Origin: Cylicocyclus nassatus
Lineage: Eukaryota; Nematoda; Chromadorea; Rhabditida; Strongylidae
Length of the DNA: 64,000 nt
Direction: 5' to 3'
Assembly: GCA_958299035.1 (NCBI GenBank)
Contig: CATQJL010000316.1
Span: 48,481,585-48,545,584 of the forward strand
A program made the translations under genes and the position numbers. Of the stretch, positions 48,826 through 59,891 are shown piece after piece (positions within the stretch are counted from its first letter, which is position 1; each line of letters begins with the position of its first letter). The notes below the pieces were generated by a model, which was not told the DNA's origin, ran no database searches, and saw nothing but the letters and a program-made list of their open reading frames with translations.

Positions 48826-48877
48826 CCTCCCCCCACCCCCTCTCCCGCCCGAACGTAAATCCTGAGACCGCCCCTAG
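48826..48877. repeat. Solo hAT-like end
   Basis: A C-rich run followed by CGTAAATCCTGAGACCGCCCC is the inverse of the family terminus GGCGGTCCCAGGATTT. No partner end is visible. Confidence 0.5.
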
Positions 48878-49699
48878 TAGGAATTAGTGGGAGGTTGGCG
48901 CGGACTATGCGTTTTAAAATTTTTTCCGAAGACCACCAATAGTAAAGATGGATGTGAAGATTTCTTCTCCGGCTAAAACTGGCACTGAACAAGGTGACGT
49001 CGGCATATTGTAGGGCTGCTTTAACTTAAACTAGGGAACTGGCATGTTTGCGCAGTACTATTTCTGAATAGTGAAAGCTGGGGAGCTCATATGCAGTAGT
49101 TATATGAAGATCTACTGAGCTATTGGAAGGGCGAGTCACGAATTTGAGGCGCCACCTGCAAAAACATTTTTTGCAAAAAAATTGAGAAATTGGCTATTTT
49201 ATGCATCACAAGATTGTACCATTTGCTGATAAAGTAGTTGCAAAGCCCTATTTCGCGCAAGAGCTTTCTGATAACTGCAGTAATTTGAGTAATTCTTTCA
49301 ATCTTCGGGACTCATCATTCAGGCGTGACGCCTATCCTAGAATCGACGCCAGCTGCAAAAAGAGTTTCTATCAGAAACAAATTTGACAGCCCTGTTTTGT
49401 GCGCGTATAGCAAAATTTGAGTGCAACTGCGGGTTCAGAGCCGGCAACCTCCTCTTTCAGAAAGTTAAGCATTGAGAAGGTATCATGGTCTAGCGCGAAA
49501 AAAGGCAGCAAAAAGAAAATTATCACATTTTTATCTTGATAGACTTTCTTTGGTGTGCGGATCTCGAAAAGTACAGGCTTCACTTCAAACAATTATACGC
49601 GATTTAATCTTCAAAATCCGACCTAGTGCGAGAATAATGATTCACCTGCATCACCTGATTATCATGTTGCATGAGCGAGTACCAATGACGCCTCTATTC

Positions 49700-52445
49700 G
49701 TTCCTGCCTCGGGCGATTGTTGACCATTGTTTACATATCGCACCGTAAACACGTGAACGCTCTGAACTTCATTAAAAAAAACTTTGCGAGCATATCTGAC
49801 CATTGCGTCGGCGGTTTTCCTCGTTTGCCATTGACGTGCAGTGGTATCCAATCTGTTACAGCTGTCGTCCACCGGTTGTCGTCGAAACGCATTAGGTGCC
49901 CGGCCCACCTTATCTTGTTTTGCGTAGGCGACAGCTTCCTTGATTCGATCGACGACGTAGAGTAGAACTCTGTATTACTTGCCTCACTTGCGTGAGTCGG
50001 TTCACTCCTCCATCACTCTCCCACCAGCACGTTTGATGACGCTAACCGCGTGTTCATCCTGCATCCTCATTGTCCATGTTTCTGAAGCGTACATCAAAGC
50101 AGGAAGAACCGTCTAGTTGAAGAAGTGGGCGCAGAGCCTGATGTTCTTGGCCTTCTTCACTATGTTCTCAGTTGTCTTATGTGCTCCACACTCTGCACGT
50201 TTCCTCTCGCTCAGTTCCGAAGCTAGATCGTTCATCATATTGAGTTCTCAACCTAAGCAGCAGTGGCGGTCCCAGGATTTCCGTAGGGGGGAGGGGAGCG
50301 CGCCAAAATTTTTTTTCGTGTTAAGGTGCGTGGCCTTAGTCACGCACTCCGAAATTTTTTTAGGATGCTTCCCATATTTTATGCGGGCCCGTGACCCCAA
50401 AATATTAGAAAAAGTGGGCGTGGCGGTAGCCACACCCCCAAAAAATTTTTCCTACAAGGTTAATTTGAATTTTTGAAAATTTTTAAAAATTATTTTAATT
50501 ATTTACAAGCATAAACAAGCCACTTGCACATTTCCAAAACCCAGTGAGTAACTTTCAAAAATTCGCAACCCATTCTTCCCCTCGGACCGCCACTGCTAGG
50601 TAAGTGTAGCTTGAGCACTGCTTTTGATGATGTTCGTCCCGCTGAACATAAAAGGAGCATCAGGCACTCTTCCGTTCCTCATGGGCGTTAGAGGCCGTTA
50701 GAAGCCGTAGACCGATCTTTCCATATCTTGTCAAACTGGCCACCATTTGCTCCGTGTGCGTGATGCTTGTTGTTATCAATGCGATGTCATGAGCAAAACG
50801 AAGATGAGGTAGTTGTAGGCCGTCGACGTTCACTCCCATGTCGTCCCATTCCAACTTATGCATGAGGTTCTCTAAAGAGCGACACTGCACAGTGAGGCGG
50901 TAGTGTATCGCCTTGTCGTACAATTCTCTTCACGTCGATGATAATATCCTTGTAGAGGTGTAATGCTTGTTGTGAAGTCGTTAGGCAGCTCTCGAACTGT
51001 GTTGTTGTAATGAATACGGGTACCGCGATTGCTCAGAGCATCGATGACGACTTCAATGTCAACCGAGTCAAAGGCCTTTTTCAATCGTTGAAAGATGGAC
51101 AGAGCAGCATCTTATACTCTTGTGACACTGCAAGAGCCTTGACACCGTGTGTATGTTTTCTATCGTGCTAAATCCTCTTTGAAATCCTGCTTGCTTACAC
51201 TATTGTTTTTCGTCTAATCCTAATCCGATCCGTTGAGGATGACTCGCGTAAAGAGTTTGATTGTAGAACAACAGGCAGAAAGGTAAATGCCAATGTCGCA
51301 GTCCTTTCATACAGCAACACCGTCTTGCTGGTCGTAGATTATCTTCGAACCTTGTCTTCCGTCAACTACCGCGTGAAGAGCGTTGCTAAAGTTTGATGAG
51401 TGCTGGCTAAAGATTCTTTAGATGTTGTGGCTTGATCCTATCGGGACCGAAAGCTGCAAGACTCTTCATCGACATGATAGAATGACGAATTTCGGAAGGA
51501 AGAACAGACGGAGCTACATACTCCCTGAGGTGACTTGAAGGCAGGTGGACGCGGCTGTCAAAAAGGTCTGAGTAGAAGTCGTGGATGACCTTCTCCACCG
51601 ATCTTCAGGAAGCAGTCATGGTCCCGCCAGGACGACGAAGTGCGATCATCTTTGTCTTGAAGGTTGGCGAAGCTTTGGCGGGAGTTGCGTATACTTCTGC
51701 CAGCCTCCGCGGCGTCAGCCAATGTCACTCTTCTCTCCTTGACATGTTCTTTTATCGCTTCTGTGCATTTCTTCGCAAGCTCGGACGTCGGTCGGTGATT
51801 GCCTGTGGCTCGCGCATGTCCACGTTGGCCACGTTAGCTCCAAGGTCTCTGGAGTAAAACGCCTCGTACTTCTTAGACTTCGAGCTTCCTTAGCACAATC
51901 GTGGGAATGTTGAGCAACCGTTCGTACTCTTTGTCGATGTTGCCGATCGCGGTATGATGGTAGTCATGCGACGATGTTTCATAAACTTGACGGCTCTCTT
52001 CAAAGAGTGTTTAATGCAGAATTTTTTCCTCTTTCTAACGGTTATGTTATTGTTCAGTGGGAAGTAGGACTTAGCACGTAGGAGAAGATGGTCTGATCTT
52101 GCGTAGAACTTTGAAATAACAGCGACGTCCCTCAGGCAATATCCTCTGTTGACGATGATGTGGTCAATCTCATTATGGTCCTCTCCATCGGGCGATTCCC
52201 AGGTCCAGCGTCAAGAAGGGAGCTTTTGAAACTGTGAGTTTCAATGGATAGTCCTCGTCGCCATAATAAACTCGGACAGTCTCTCCTCCGGGACACACAG
52301 GTTGCTCCTATCGATATATTGGTTTTTTGCAGTTTGCGTAATATCAAAACTGGCAAAGCCAAAATTATGTCCTCAGTTTTTCCGTCTGCGCAGGTAAAGT
52401 AAAAGTAATTCGTGCAGAACGGCAAATTTGGCTGGTACAACTGTA
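49700..52445 (-). pseudogene. Broken RTE-type LINE retrotransposon
   Basis: Minus-strand pieces of an RTE-class endonuclease/reverse transcriptase in several frames. From 5' to 3' of the element: an endonuclease C-terminus near 52,050-52,210 (NEIDHIIVNRGY, then YARSDHLL); a linker/RT start at 51,407-51,598 (HDFYSDLFDSRVHLP, FGPDRIKPQHLK); an RT piece at 50,872-51,084 (KKAFDSVDIEVVIDAL); the palm at 50,660-50,923 (LEWDDMGVNVDGLQLPHLRF followed by AHDIALI); and a C-terminal segment near 49,760-49,920 (WAGHLMRFDDNRW). Frameshifts and stops separate the pieces. The catalytic FADD motif reads FAHD, losing one metal-binding aspartate. A hAT element interrupts it at 50,261-50,595. The copy cannot encode a functional enzyme. 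Confidence 0.88.
50261..50595. mobile_element. 335-bp hAT-type element nested in the RTE LINE
   Basis: Ends CAGTGGCGGTCCCAGG and CGGACCGCCACTG are inverted and are the hAT type of the 41.3-kb copy. Flanks CTAAGCAG and CTAGGTAA are a plausible worn 8-bp duplication. It contains no transposase. Because it splits RTE sequence, it is younger than that insertion. Confidence 0.82.
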
Positions 52446-53740
52446 ACTACTTAGAATTTCGCTGCGATTATTTTGTACTAGGTCAGTGCAAAAGTCCTTT
52501 CTCTTTCTTTGACCCCGCAAATCGCATAGGTTAAAGACAATTAGGTATTTTAAGCATTATATGCAGAATTTCTTCCCTTTTCCGGCAGCTGTGTATTCGT
52601 GCGACTGTTTCAACGAGCGCTGTAATCGCCGATGTTTACGACAGTTCATTTTCCTATATCTAGCATCCGCTAATTTTTGGAAGTTTTATTCGAGAGGTGC
52701 TTTTGGAGGTGCTTTGGTAACCAGCTGATAAGGCAATGAAAGCAACTTGTATTTCTCCGGTTTGCTCTTCAGGTTACTGAAATACATTTTTTGTGGAAAG
52801 CAAGTTTTGTATTCGGCTTATGACCTCGTAAAACCAGTAATGACAAACACTTTGAGTAACATAGCTTTTTTTCCTTTCCATTATCTGTCTTTTCTATGCG
52901 ATACCTGCGAGATCCGAGGACAAAGTCCCCATATTTCTCAATTTTACGAATGTTCACTGTTACATTGTGGATCTCTAAATCTACATGTTCCAAAGCGATA
53001 ATAGCTCATTTACTTTGTAAGGTCAGTGATAAGAAATCGAGTTTTGGAACCTTAATATCATAAAGGTTTTGCAGCGTTTGGTGCAATCATAAATTACGCG
53101 ATTTTTTCAGAACTGATGATGTAAGGCAGACTATGTGGTTGAACACATTTTGCAGCGAAAAGTCTTGTTTTTTCCGCAGTTTCCCTAAATTCGCTGAAAA
53201 TTATGATTTGCAAATACTTTACGCCACAAAAATGCGTTTGCTCCTGAAGTGAAGAGCTACCATGCAAGCTTTTCTAGCTATTTTTGTCAGGGAATCAATT
53301 TGCTAATCCTAATCAAGCAAAAAAGCAAAGCAAGCGGAAAAAGAGCTGTTTTAGATCGTATGTTTATTATGCCATTTTCAAAAAAAAATAGTATAAATTT
53401 GTGTCTACCTGCAAAAATTAATTTTTCGTTTTACCAAGCTTTTTAAAAGTAAGTCCTTTTAGAGTTGGATGTTCTGGAAAAGAGATGTAAACGCCGTTGA
53501 GAGTTGAAAGCAAACTCAAAGCAAATGCTAATGTATCTGCCCGTTGCTTGGAATTTATCTCGAACAATGTGCCCGTATAATTGAGCGCCGGATTGTTCGT
53601 GTGCGAATGATTTTGATATCATTTTAGAAGAACGGAACGTATTAAGGTTCACAATAATGCAGATGGCCTCAAATTTTTATGAAATAGGTCAAATCCTGCA
53701 TTTTATCATTGGAACGTGTAACGCTCAAAAACATAGATGT
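52446..53740. other. Gene-free stretch
   Basis: No gene is supported. A mariner-like end, TAGGTCAGTGCAAAAGTC, occurs near 52,481 without an inverted partner. An attractive minus-strand reading at about 53,450-53,610 lacks a splice acceptor and was not annotated. Confidence 0.4.
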
Positions 53741-54937
53741 CTAGTACAACATCTCGCACACATATTGCGAAAACACTTGGCAAATATTAGTTGTTGCTGG
53801 GGCAATACGCAGATCTGGTGGAATGTTTAATGAAGGTGCATCAACCTCTGATTCTCCTTTATGTGGTATGTCACCGCTAAAAAAAAGGGAAAATTTAGCT
53901 ACGAGATAAGTATCAAAAGCAATCCTACCATTTGTTCATTGAAGGATAATCGCACATGTACACCTCACTCAACGACTCAAGTTGATACTGCGATGGAATT
54001 TTTGCCAGGCGAGGAGCGTAATCGACTAAAATATTTCCTGTTTACATAATGTTTCATTGGTGGCTAGTTCTCCAAAAAAAAAAACAAATCTCCAAAACAA
54101 CCAAGGAATCTGCGACTTACCCGGTCCTTTATTCATCTCTTCGACGTGATAGTAGGACGTCGGGAACTTTTTCGCTCTCTCTTTGCAGATCATTCCGTCA
54201 TATGTTATTCCACAGTCCTCGTCAACCGTCAAATCTTCTATGGTGTTCAACACTTTCAGATTCTGTTCTACAAGAACGATTTCTGCAGCAATTAACATAC
54301 TTCAAGCTTTCGTCTTTTCATCCACCTGAATTTTGTACTTCCTGGTCTCCTCGATTGAGATCATTATTGTATGGGGAGAGCAGACCAAAATTTCGGCATG
54401 TGTCCTAAAATCTACCCAAGTCTTCAGTATAGACAAAGAATGTTTAACCTCGATTGCTTGATCCAACACTTCTTGCATCATCTGTTCGTCGAATGAGGAT
54501 GCTGTTGATACGCAAGTAGAAATCATCACAATGTTCTGCTGGAAATGCAACTTGCATAACAGTTTTTTGCTGATTCTAAGCTCAGTGAGCTAACGAAAGG
54601 AAGCACCTATTGGATAGAATATGCTCGAGGTGTCCTCGAAGTTCAACCACAATAGACCGACGGTGAGAATGAAAAATGAAGTTGACTCTAATCTTCGTTC
54701 AAACCTCTAGTGATATGCTTTGCCGTTATCAGTGCAATTTAGCAAAATTTTAGGATTAACTCTCAATGAGCCTTTAAGCGAGATTGGTGCATTATAAGAT
54801 GACCAGTGCTTCACCTCTGCTTCGCAGAGGTTCGCACTGGCATCGTGAACCGTGGTAAACTCACTTTCCGAGAGCTTGTCTCTCAAATCATTGTTCGGTT
54901 TATTGCAAAGTGAGCCGTAGTTAAAAATGAACCCCAC
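53741..54937 (-). CDS. Unrecognised five-exon protein
   Basis: Minus-strand exons, in order: 54,815-54,937; 54,326-54,538; 54,121-54,262; 53,929-54,037; 53,741-53,876. Junction phases are 0, 0, 1 and 2 and the frame stays open for 240 codons. Signals are good at most junctions (ATTTCCAG, GTAAGT, GTAAACAG, TTTTTTTAG). Codons look protein-like and the composition is acidic to neutral with scattered cysteines: FNYGSLCNKPNN, DASANLCEAE, VMISTCVSTASS, DEDCGITYDGMICKERAK, SEVYMCDYP, ATTNICQVFSQYVC. There is no membrane segment, and I do not recognise a family. The first exon has no ATG (GTG at 54,937, stop just upstream), so a further 5' exon is expected. A GATAAA about 35 bp after the stop may serve as the poly(A) signal. 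Confidence 0.6.
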
Positions 54938-55103
54938 TCGCTATCTTAACCTCACATGATGTTTAGTATCGTAAATCATTCCTCACTGTAATTTCGTAAC
55001 GGACAAACTCCACACAACTTCAGATTAAGCCGCTTATTATAAGTCATGATCGCTAAAACAAAAGTCGTCTCTTAGGTTGAAGGCAATACCTAATTTCCCC
55101 CTA

Positions 55104-55336
55104 GGTCTCGGGCAGAGTTCACGCGATTTGGTCGTCGCGATTCAATCGCTACAAGACAGGTGTTACGAGTTTACTGCATTCGATCTCCTTGTATTTCGGT
55201 TGTGGTAGTCAGTCACGATCAGTCGTGTTGGAAAACTATCACAACCGAAATGCAAGAAGATCGGCATGCAATGATAATGTTACAGTTGTGTTGTTGCGAT
55301 CAATCACGATCTAATCTCGTAAACTCTGCCCGAGGC
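55104..55336. mobile_element. Second copy of the PIF-like MITE family
   Basis: Begins GGTCTCGGGCAGAGTTCACG and ends CGTAAACTCTGCCCGAGGCC, matching the ends of the 46.6-kb element, with inner arms GGTCGTCGCGATTCAATCGC against GCGATCAATCACGATC. It is more diverged than the first copy, hence older. Confidence 0.75.
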
Positions 55337-56122
55337 CTTACGAGTTTCGCCTAAGGCACTTTCGGCTCTAAAATTCCATTGAAGTCATAAAACAAACAAA
55401 AACGATAGAAATCTTTCACCCAGAATCCAGCTAGATTGGAGAGGTGAGAATGATAATTGGAAATCGAGACGAATCAATGAAATTGATATTTTTTTCAGAA
55501 TCACGTTCGAGAGGGATTGGGATTATAAAGACAGTTTGGCCCGTAGTAAACCCCCATCAGTGCATCTCTCTTGACGCGGACCGGGGTCGAGCTCATCGCG
55601 CCTCAGTCCAGCATCCGTGAACTGTTGATCTGGATGCGGATCTCTTTCTGAACATTACAATCATGTTCGCTCTTGAAAAAGCACCAATTGAGCTGGTTTA
55701 GTCGAGCAGGTAAGCGATTGAAATTGAACGCGCGCGGCCATGGTTCGACACCGGCTAGCGCCACATTTTTGCTGTATCGCAAGGCGTCTTTGATAGCGAC
55801 CACTAGCGGAAAATTGATGATGACCGCTATCAAGGATTGCGCCTAGAAAATGCGTGGATGAAACAAAAACGCATTTTTTGACGAAAATTTCATGGAAAAC
55901 TGAAATAACTGCAACATGAATTCAATGAAATAAATTTACAAATTTTTGCCTTGAGCAGCTTTTCGAAAAAACAAGTCGGCAAACTTTACAAAAAAGAAAA
56001 GAACGGTTTTCTTGTTTTTCTCGCCAAAATCAGCTGTTCATCGACCCTCTCTTTTTCGCGCCACGGTGTTGTGCAGTTTTGCGCCGATTTTGTCTGCATT
56101 TTTAGGTTAACTGATGTGTATC
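55337..56122. other. Gene-free stretch
   Basis: No gene is supported. A 76-codon minus-strand frame at 55,603-55,833 looks repeat-derived but is not assigned. A tRNA-like GGTTCGACACC at 55,742 has no supporting cloverleaf. Confidence 0.35.
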
Positions 56123-56377
56123 GTAAGTTACTCAGGAGCAACTTACGGGAGTCTTGTCCGCGTCTCCTCTTTTACACACTATTTCCATCACTCTCTAACA
56201 TCAGTCCACGTTCAGGTCACTTGAACGTGAACTGATGTGGAGGAGTTGACTGCAACAGGTGGACAGATGATGGTCACTATCAGTTCACTCGCCATGCTTA
56301 TAGCATGGGAGGGTGGGTGGTCATCAGTTCACCTGACGTGAGGTGAACTGATGGGATAAGTTCAGTTCACCTGAACT
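56123..56377. repeat. Cluster of at least five hairpins built on CATCAGTTCAC
   Basis: Within 255 bp: GTAAGTT/AACTTAC (56,123-56,146); a 16-bp imperfect stem starting CATCAGTCCACGTTCA (56,199-56,237); CCATGCT/AGCATGG (56,292-56,308); a perfect 13-bp stem CATCAGTTCACCT with AGGTGAACTGATG (56,322-56,353); and AGTTCAG/CTGAACT (56,359-56,377). ATCAGTTCAC recurs singly at about 56,279. This is unlike the simple two-ended MITEs elsewhere in the window. Confidence 0.8.
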
Positions 56378-56866
56378 AATCGAGCTTTACTACGGGCCTT
56401 TATCTTTGTATTATCATTTCCAAGCTTCAAGCTGCAGACTGTAGAAAAGAAAGGGGAAATTTTCTCTGCCTAGATTGTGCGAGTAAAACGCTCTTAGGCA
56501 TTTTTGAAAACTTTAACGGGTAATACGTGCTGCTTTTTGTACTCCTTTATGTGAAAAGCCCGTTGGCGACGCTTTGAGTCTCAGGATATGTGCATCCACA
56601 AAAAATACGACAATCGGAGTCACTGCGTGACATAAGCAGAAATTAATTAGCTGCAGTCATCATGAAGGATGCTGTTGAAAATCTTGTCAGATTTGTCATC
56701 ATATTCTAACTTTTAGGACCAAACTATTTTTCTTTCCTTTTTGACATGACTCGACTGCTATACATACTTCAATGAATGTCAGGTCGCGGTGGATATCTCG
56801 CTGTTCTGCTCTCTTCACTTTGAGTTTTGTAAAAGCTCCATAATAACTTTTCTTAAAGAGATAAGA

Positions 56867-57868
56867 TGTCGGACCAGGGCCCGGCGGGGGTGGTGCTTTC
56901 ACAAGCTGGATATCGTTTTTGGCCCGAAAAAGCAAAGGGGAAGTCGTATTTTGGGGTCCGGGGCGGAGCCGCGGACCCCAAAATACGCCTTCCTCTTTGT
57001 TTACCGATAAACAGTGCACATATCATTCTTTATTCATCATTCCTTGTTGATGCTACTGTCCTATGAACTTAGATTCCAGCAATGTGAAGATTCTGTGCTC
57101 CGATCGCTAGCCTGCCCGCAGGCGGGAATTCAAATCGCAATTCTTACAAGAGGAAAATAACAAAATAGGCTCGTTTTCAATGCACAAGTAACGATATGGC
57201 ACCAAATTTTCTGTGTAGTTGGAGGACCATGAGCACAAAAAAAGTATGAAGAATTATGAGAAACTTATGTGAATTTAAAAAATGGTAAGTGTTTTTCGAA
57301 ATTAGGTGGCTCTCGCGCCACCTGGGAGCCACCTGGGGTGGCTCCCTGCTTCCCCTCACATAATTTCTCGGATTTCTTTACATGTGGATTAGGTCGAGAG
57401 TATTACTATATGTTCAAATCCGCTTCCAAAACCACCAAGGCACCGCTTCGATACAGCCCCAAATAGGGTTCACAGCGTTATGATCGGCCTCGGAAAGCGC
57501 GCTCCAATCGCATTCGGTTATTGTAAATTGTAAAGTTTCGCAGCTGACTAATAAATGAGTAGTATCTTAGATATATAAACGTCAAAGTTTATGCAAATCT
57601 TGACCCTATGTTTTTTTATAGATTCCTTTGCGGATGAACCCATTGAGCTGAAACCTTGATGACCTGTGGACCAGGAAAGCCAGCTAGTACTACTATAATA
57701 AGCGCTGAGGCCGCCCATCTTATTATTTGTGTATATCTGTTTGTCAGGGACTTACGGGGGTCAAAAATAGGGTCAAAGGGGAAGTCGTAAGAAATTTTGG
57801 CTTCAAAGGGGATATCGTTTTCAAAATTCTGAAATGTCACCTCCTGCCGGGCCCTGTGTCGGACTAGA
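56867..57868. repeat. Inverted repeat pair about 1 kb apart
   Basis: GTCGGACCAGGGCCCGGCGG at about 56,868 matches inverted CTGCCGGGCCCTGTGTCGGA at about 57,845. Both sides carry AAAGGGGAAGTCGTA. Within the left part CGTATTTTGGGGTCC is followed by its inverse GGACCCCAAAATACG (56,947-56,987). A separate self-complementary run of GGTGGCTC and GAGCCACC occurs at about 57,305-57,345. This is probably a composite of palindromic elements; limits are approximate. Confidence 0.55.
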
Positions 57869-58106
57869 ACTTTTAGTAGTCCTATCCTTTCTTGCATTCA
57901 CCAGAAAACGATCGCGTTGTGGTTGACTATAGCAGGAGGAAACATGAAGAACCCAGCAATGGAGCGAAAAGAAAATTGGTGGACAATGAGTACGTAGCTG
58001 TAAGCAGTAGCTAGACTTTCATGTACGGATTGTGATATGTCTAGATCTTCGGAGTCCTTACTAAAAGGGAAACCTTTGAAAGAAGACAAAAACAGCGTTT
58101 GTAAGT

Positions 58107-59098
58107 ATTAGATTGATGCATAATTCCTGCACCGAAATAGGTACAGACCGCAACAATCCGGAATAATCCTATATCCCAAGTAGAATTCGATAAACCATTG
58201 GATATAGCAAACCTAACTCTACAAGATAGTGCTCAAATATCTACAACAGCTTGGATCCACGCGAAGTTTTAAGGCGAGATCTGAAAAAAAAAACCATGCG
58301 TCCGAAAACCCTAAGATCAAACAAAACAAAATGGTAAGTTCGTTCAAAAAGCTCCTACAAAAGTTGTTGCTTGCTCACGCGTAGACGTTTCACATAAGAC
58401 ATTTATCTATGCAATTGCTGTATTTTTTTCTCAGCTAGACGATAAGAAAATAAAGTTTTTTTGTTTTTGCCAAATTAGTGCTGAGATGTTCTAGCACTAA
58501 CAGTCGTACGTATAGTACATGTCGTTAACAGTATAATTTTACATTTTCAGCCTTTTAGTACAGCTAGTTTACGAGAAAAGACGAATCTAGCTCTCCTTAT
58601 CCGAATTTCTCCTACCTAGTTGCTAAAAGTTCGATATTTCTCGTAAACCAGCTGCTGTAAAAGACTGAAAATTCACACTCACGCTTCTAAAGTCCTGTAG
58701 CGCACAACTGTCAGTGCTAGAACATCTCATTGTCAGCATTGTTCTGGAAAAAACATAAAAGACTTCGTTTTTTCAAATTTCTAGCTTAGAGAAAAATACA
58801 GCAACTTCATAAAGAAATGTCTTATACGAAAATACAATGCATGAGCAGGTTAGGAATTTTGAAGGATTGTTCTGAACGGACTTCCAATTTTTCCTTGGTT
58901 TTGTGGGCCGCTTGAATCTTTTTCGTTTTTGGCTTCAATCTTCGCTTGAATCAAAGCTGCTACAAAATTTTAGGCACTGTCTTGTAGAGCTAGGTTTGCT
59001 CTACCTAATGATGTATCGAGGTCTATTTGTAACAGGATTACTCCGCATTATTGCGGTCTATACCCAATTTGGTAAAGGAATTATGCATCAGCCCTAAT
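58107..59098. repeat. 1-kb foldback inverted repeat
   Basis: The left arm from about 58,107 (TTAGATTGATGCATAATTCC) pairs inverted with the right arm ending at about 59,098 (GGAATTATGCATCAGCCCTA). Further matching blocks run inward: GACCGCAACAAT against ATTATTGCGGTC; AACCTAACTCTACAAGA against TCTTGTAGAGCTAGGTT; TGAGATGTTCTAGCACT against AGTGCTAGAACATCTCA; AGCTAGTTTACGAGAAA against TTTCTCGTAAACCAGCT. Each arm is nearly 500 bp with frequent mismatches and a short centre near 58,600. No coding capacity is evident. Confidence 0.82.
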
Positions 59099-59629
59099 AG
59101 TTGGGCAGAGGATTAGCGTTGAGCGCAAACCGCTTGAACACATGGGGGATCTCAATAGCTGAGTCCAAATTTTGACTATATCGCTGATTTATAGAGAATC
59201 AAAAGAAATCACAATTCATTTTCTATTCGTAGATTTCAAAGACGACTAGATTGAAGCACTGCATATTTTTTCCTACTAAATGCTAGTTCTGTGACTGCCA
59301 GGATGTGGGGACGCGTGAGTCCCTCCAAGGGATTGCCGCTTCTCCAGGCGCGCTGAGAGACTATTTCCTTCTTTAAGATCGTCGGAGACGTCAGAATATC
59401 AGACAAAATATCAAAGTTCATAGGGAGAAGTTTTGAATTTTTGAAAAAAAGCAGAGACTTTCTCTACAGCTTTTGTAGATTACAGCAGAACATTCGCCGC
59501 AACTTTTGACAGTTGAAGCTTAACCTTCACCATACAATCCCGCTCGTATTTTTCGAAAACACGACTATTCACGTGACATCACCGAGAGTGGCCATACTTT
59601 GCTTCAAAGTGGACGAAGTCTTAATCCAA

Positions 59630-59891
59630 GGGCATCATTCGATCAGCTTTGCGATGCGCTTATCTTTTTGTATAGAAGTGCCTGTTTGGACACGGTAGCT
59701 TCAGATTCTACGAACTGTTTCAGATTTTTGCTTACGGTAGGTTACTCAATGTGCTTATTCATTGCACTTACTGGACAACCTACCGTAAGCCGAGACCTGG
59801 TAGATTTGGAAAATCAGGCCTCTTCTGAATCGAAACAGGCACTTCTATATATAAGAAGATGCGCCGCGCCGAGCTGAGTCGAATGGTGCCC
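59630..59891. repeat. 262-bp inverted repeat
   Basis: The arms at 59,630-59,743 and 59,777-59,891 are inverted copies. The inner 13 bp (CTTACGGTAGGTT and AACCTACCGTAAG) are perfect, AGAAGTGCCTGTTT is shared, and the outer part is diverged. The central spacer is 33 bp. It looks like a hairpin-forming MITE. Confidence 0.78.

Noticed and set aside
49700..52445. RTE LINE as an active element
   Set aside because: Multiple frameshifts, loss of one catalytic aspartate and a nested hAT insertion show it is dead.
53450..53610. Minus-strand reading with a hydrophobic stretch that might be a membrane exon continuing the 53.7-kb gene
   Set aside because: There is an in-frame stop just upstream and no AG acceptor between the stop and the reading, so it cannot be joined by normal splicing.
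55735..55765. tRNA-like B-box GGTTCGACACC
   Set aside because: The expected T-stem does not pair and no A-box or acceptor stem can be placed. A similar GGTTCAGAGCC at 49,430 failed the same test.
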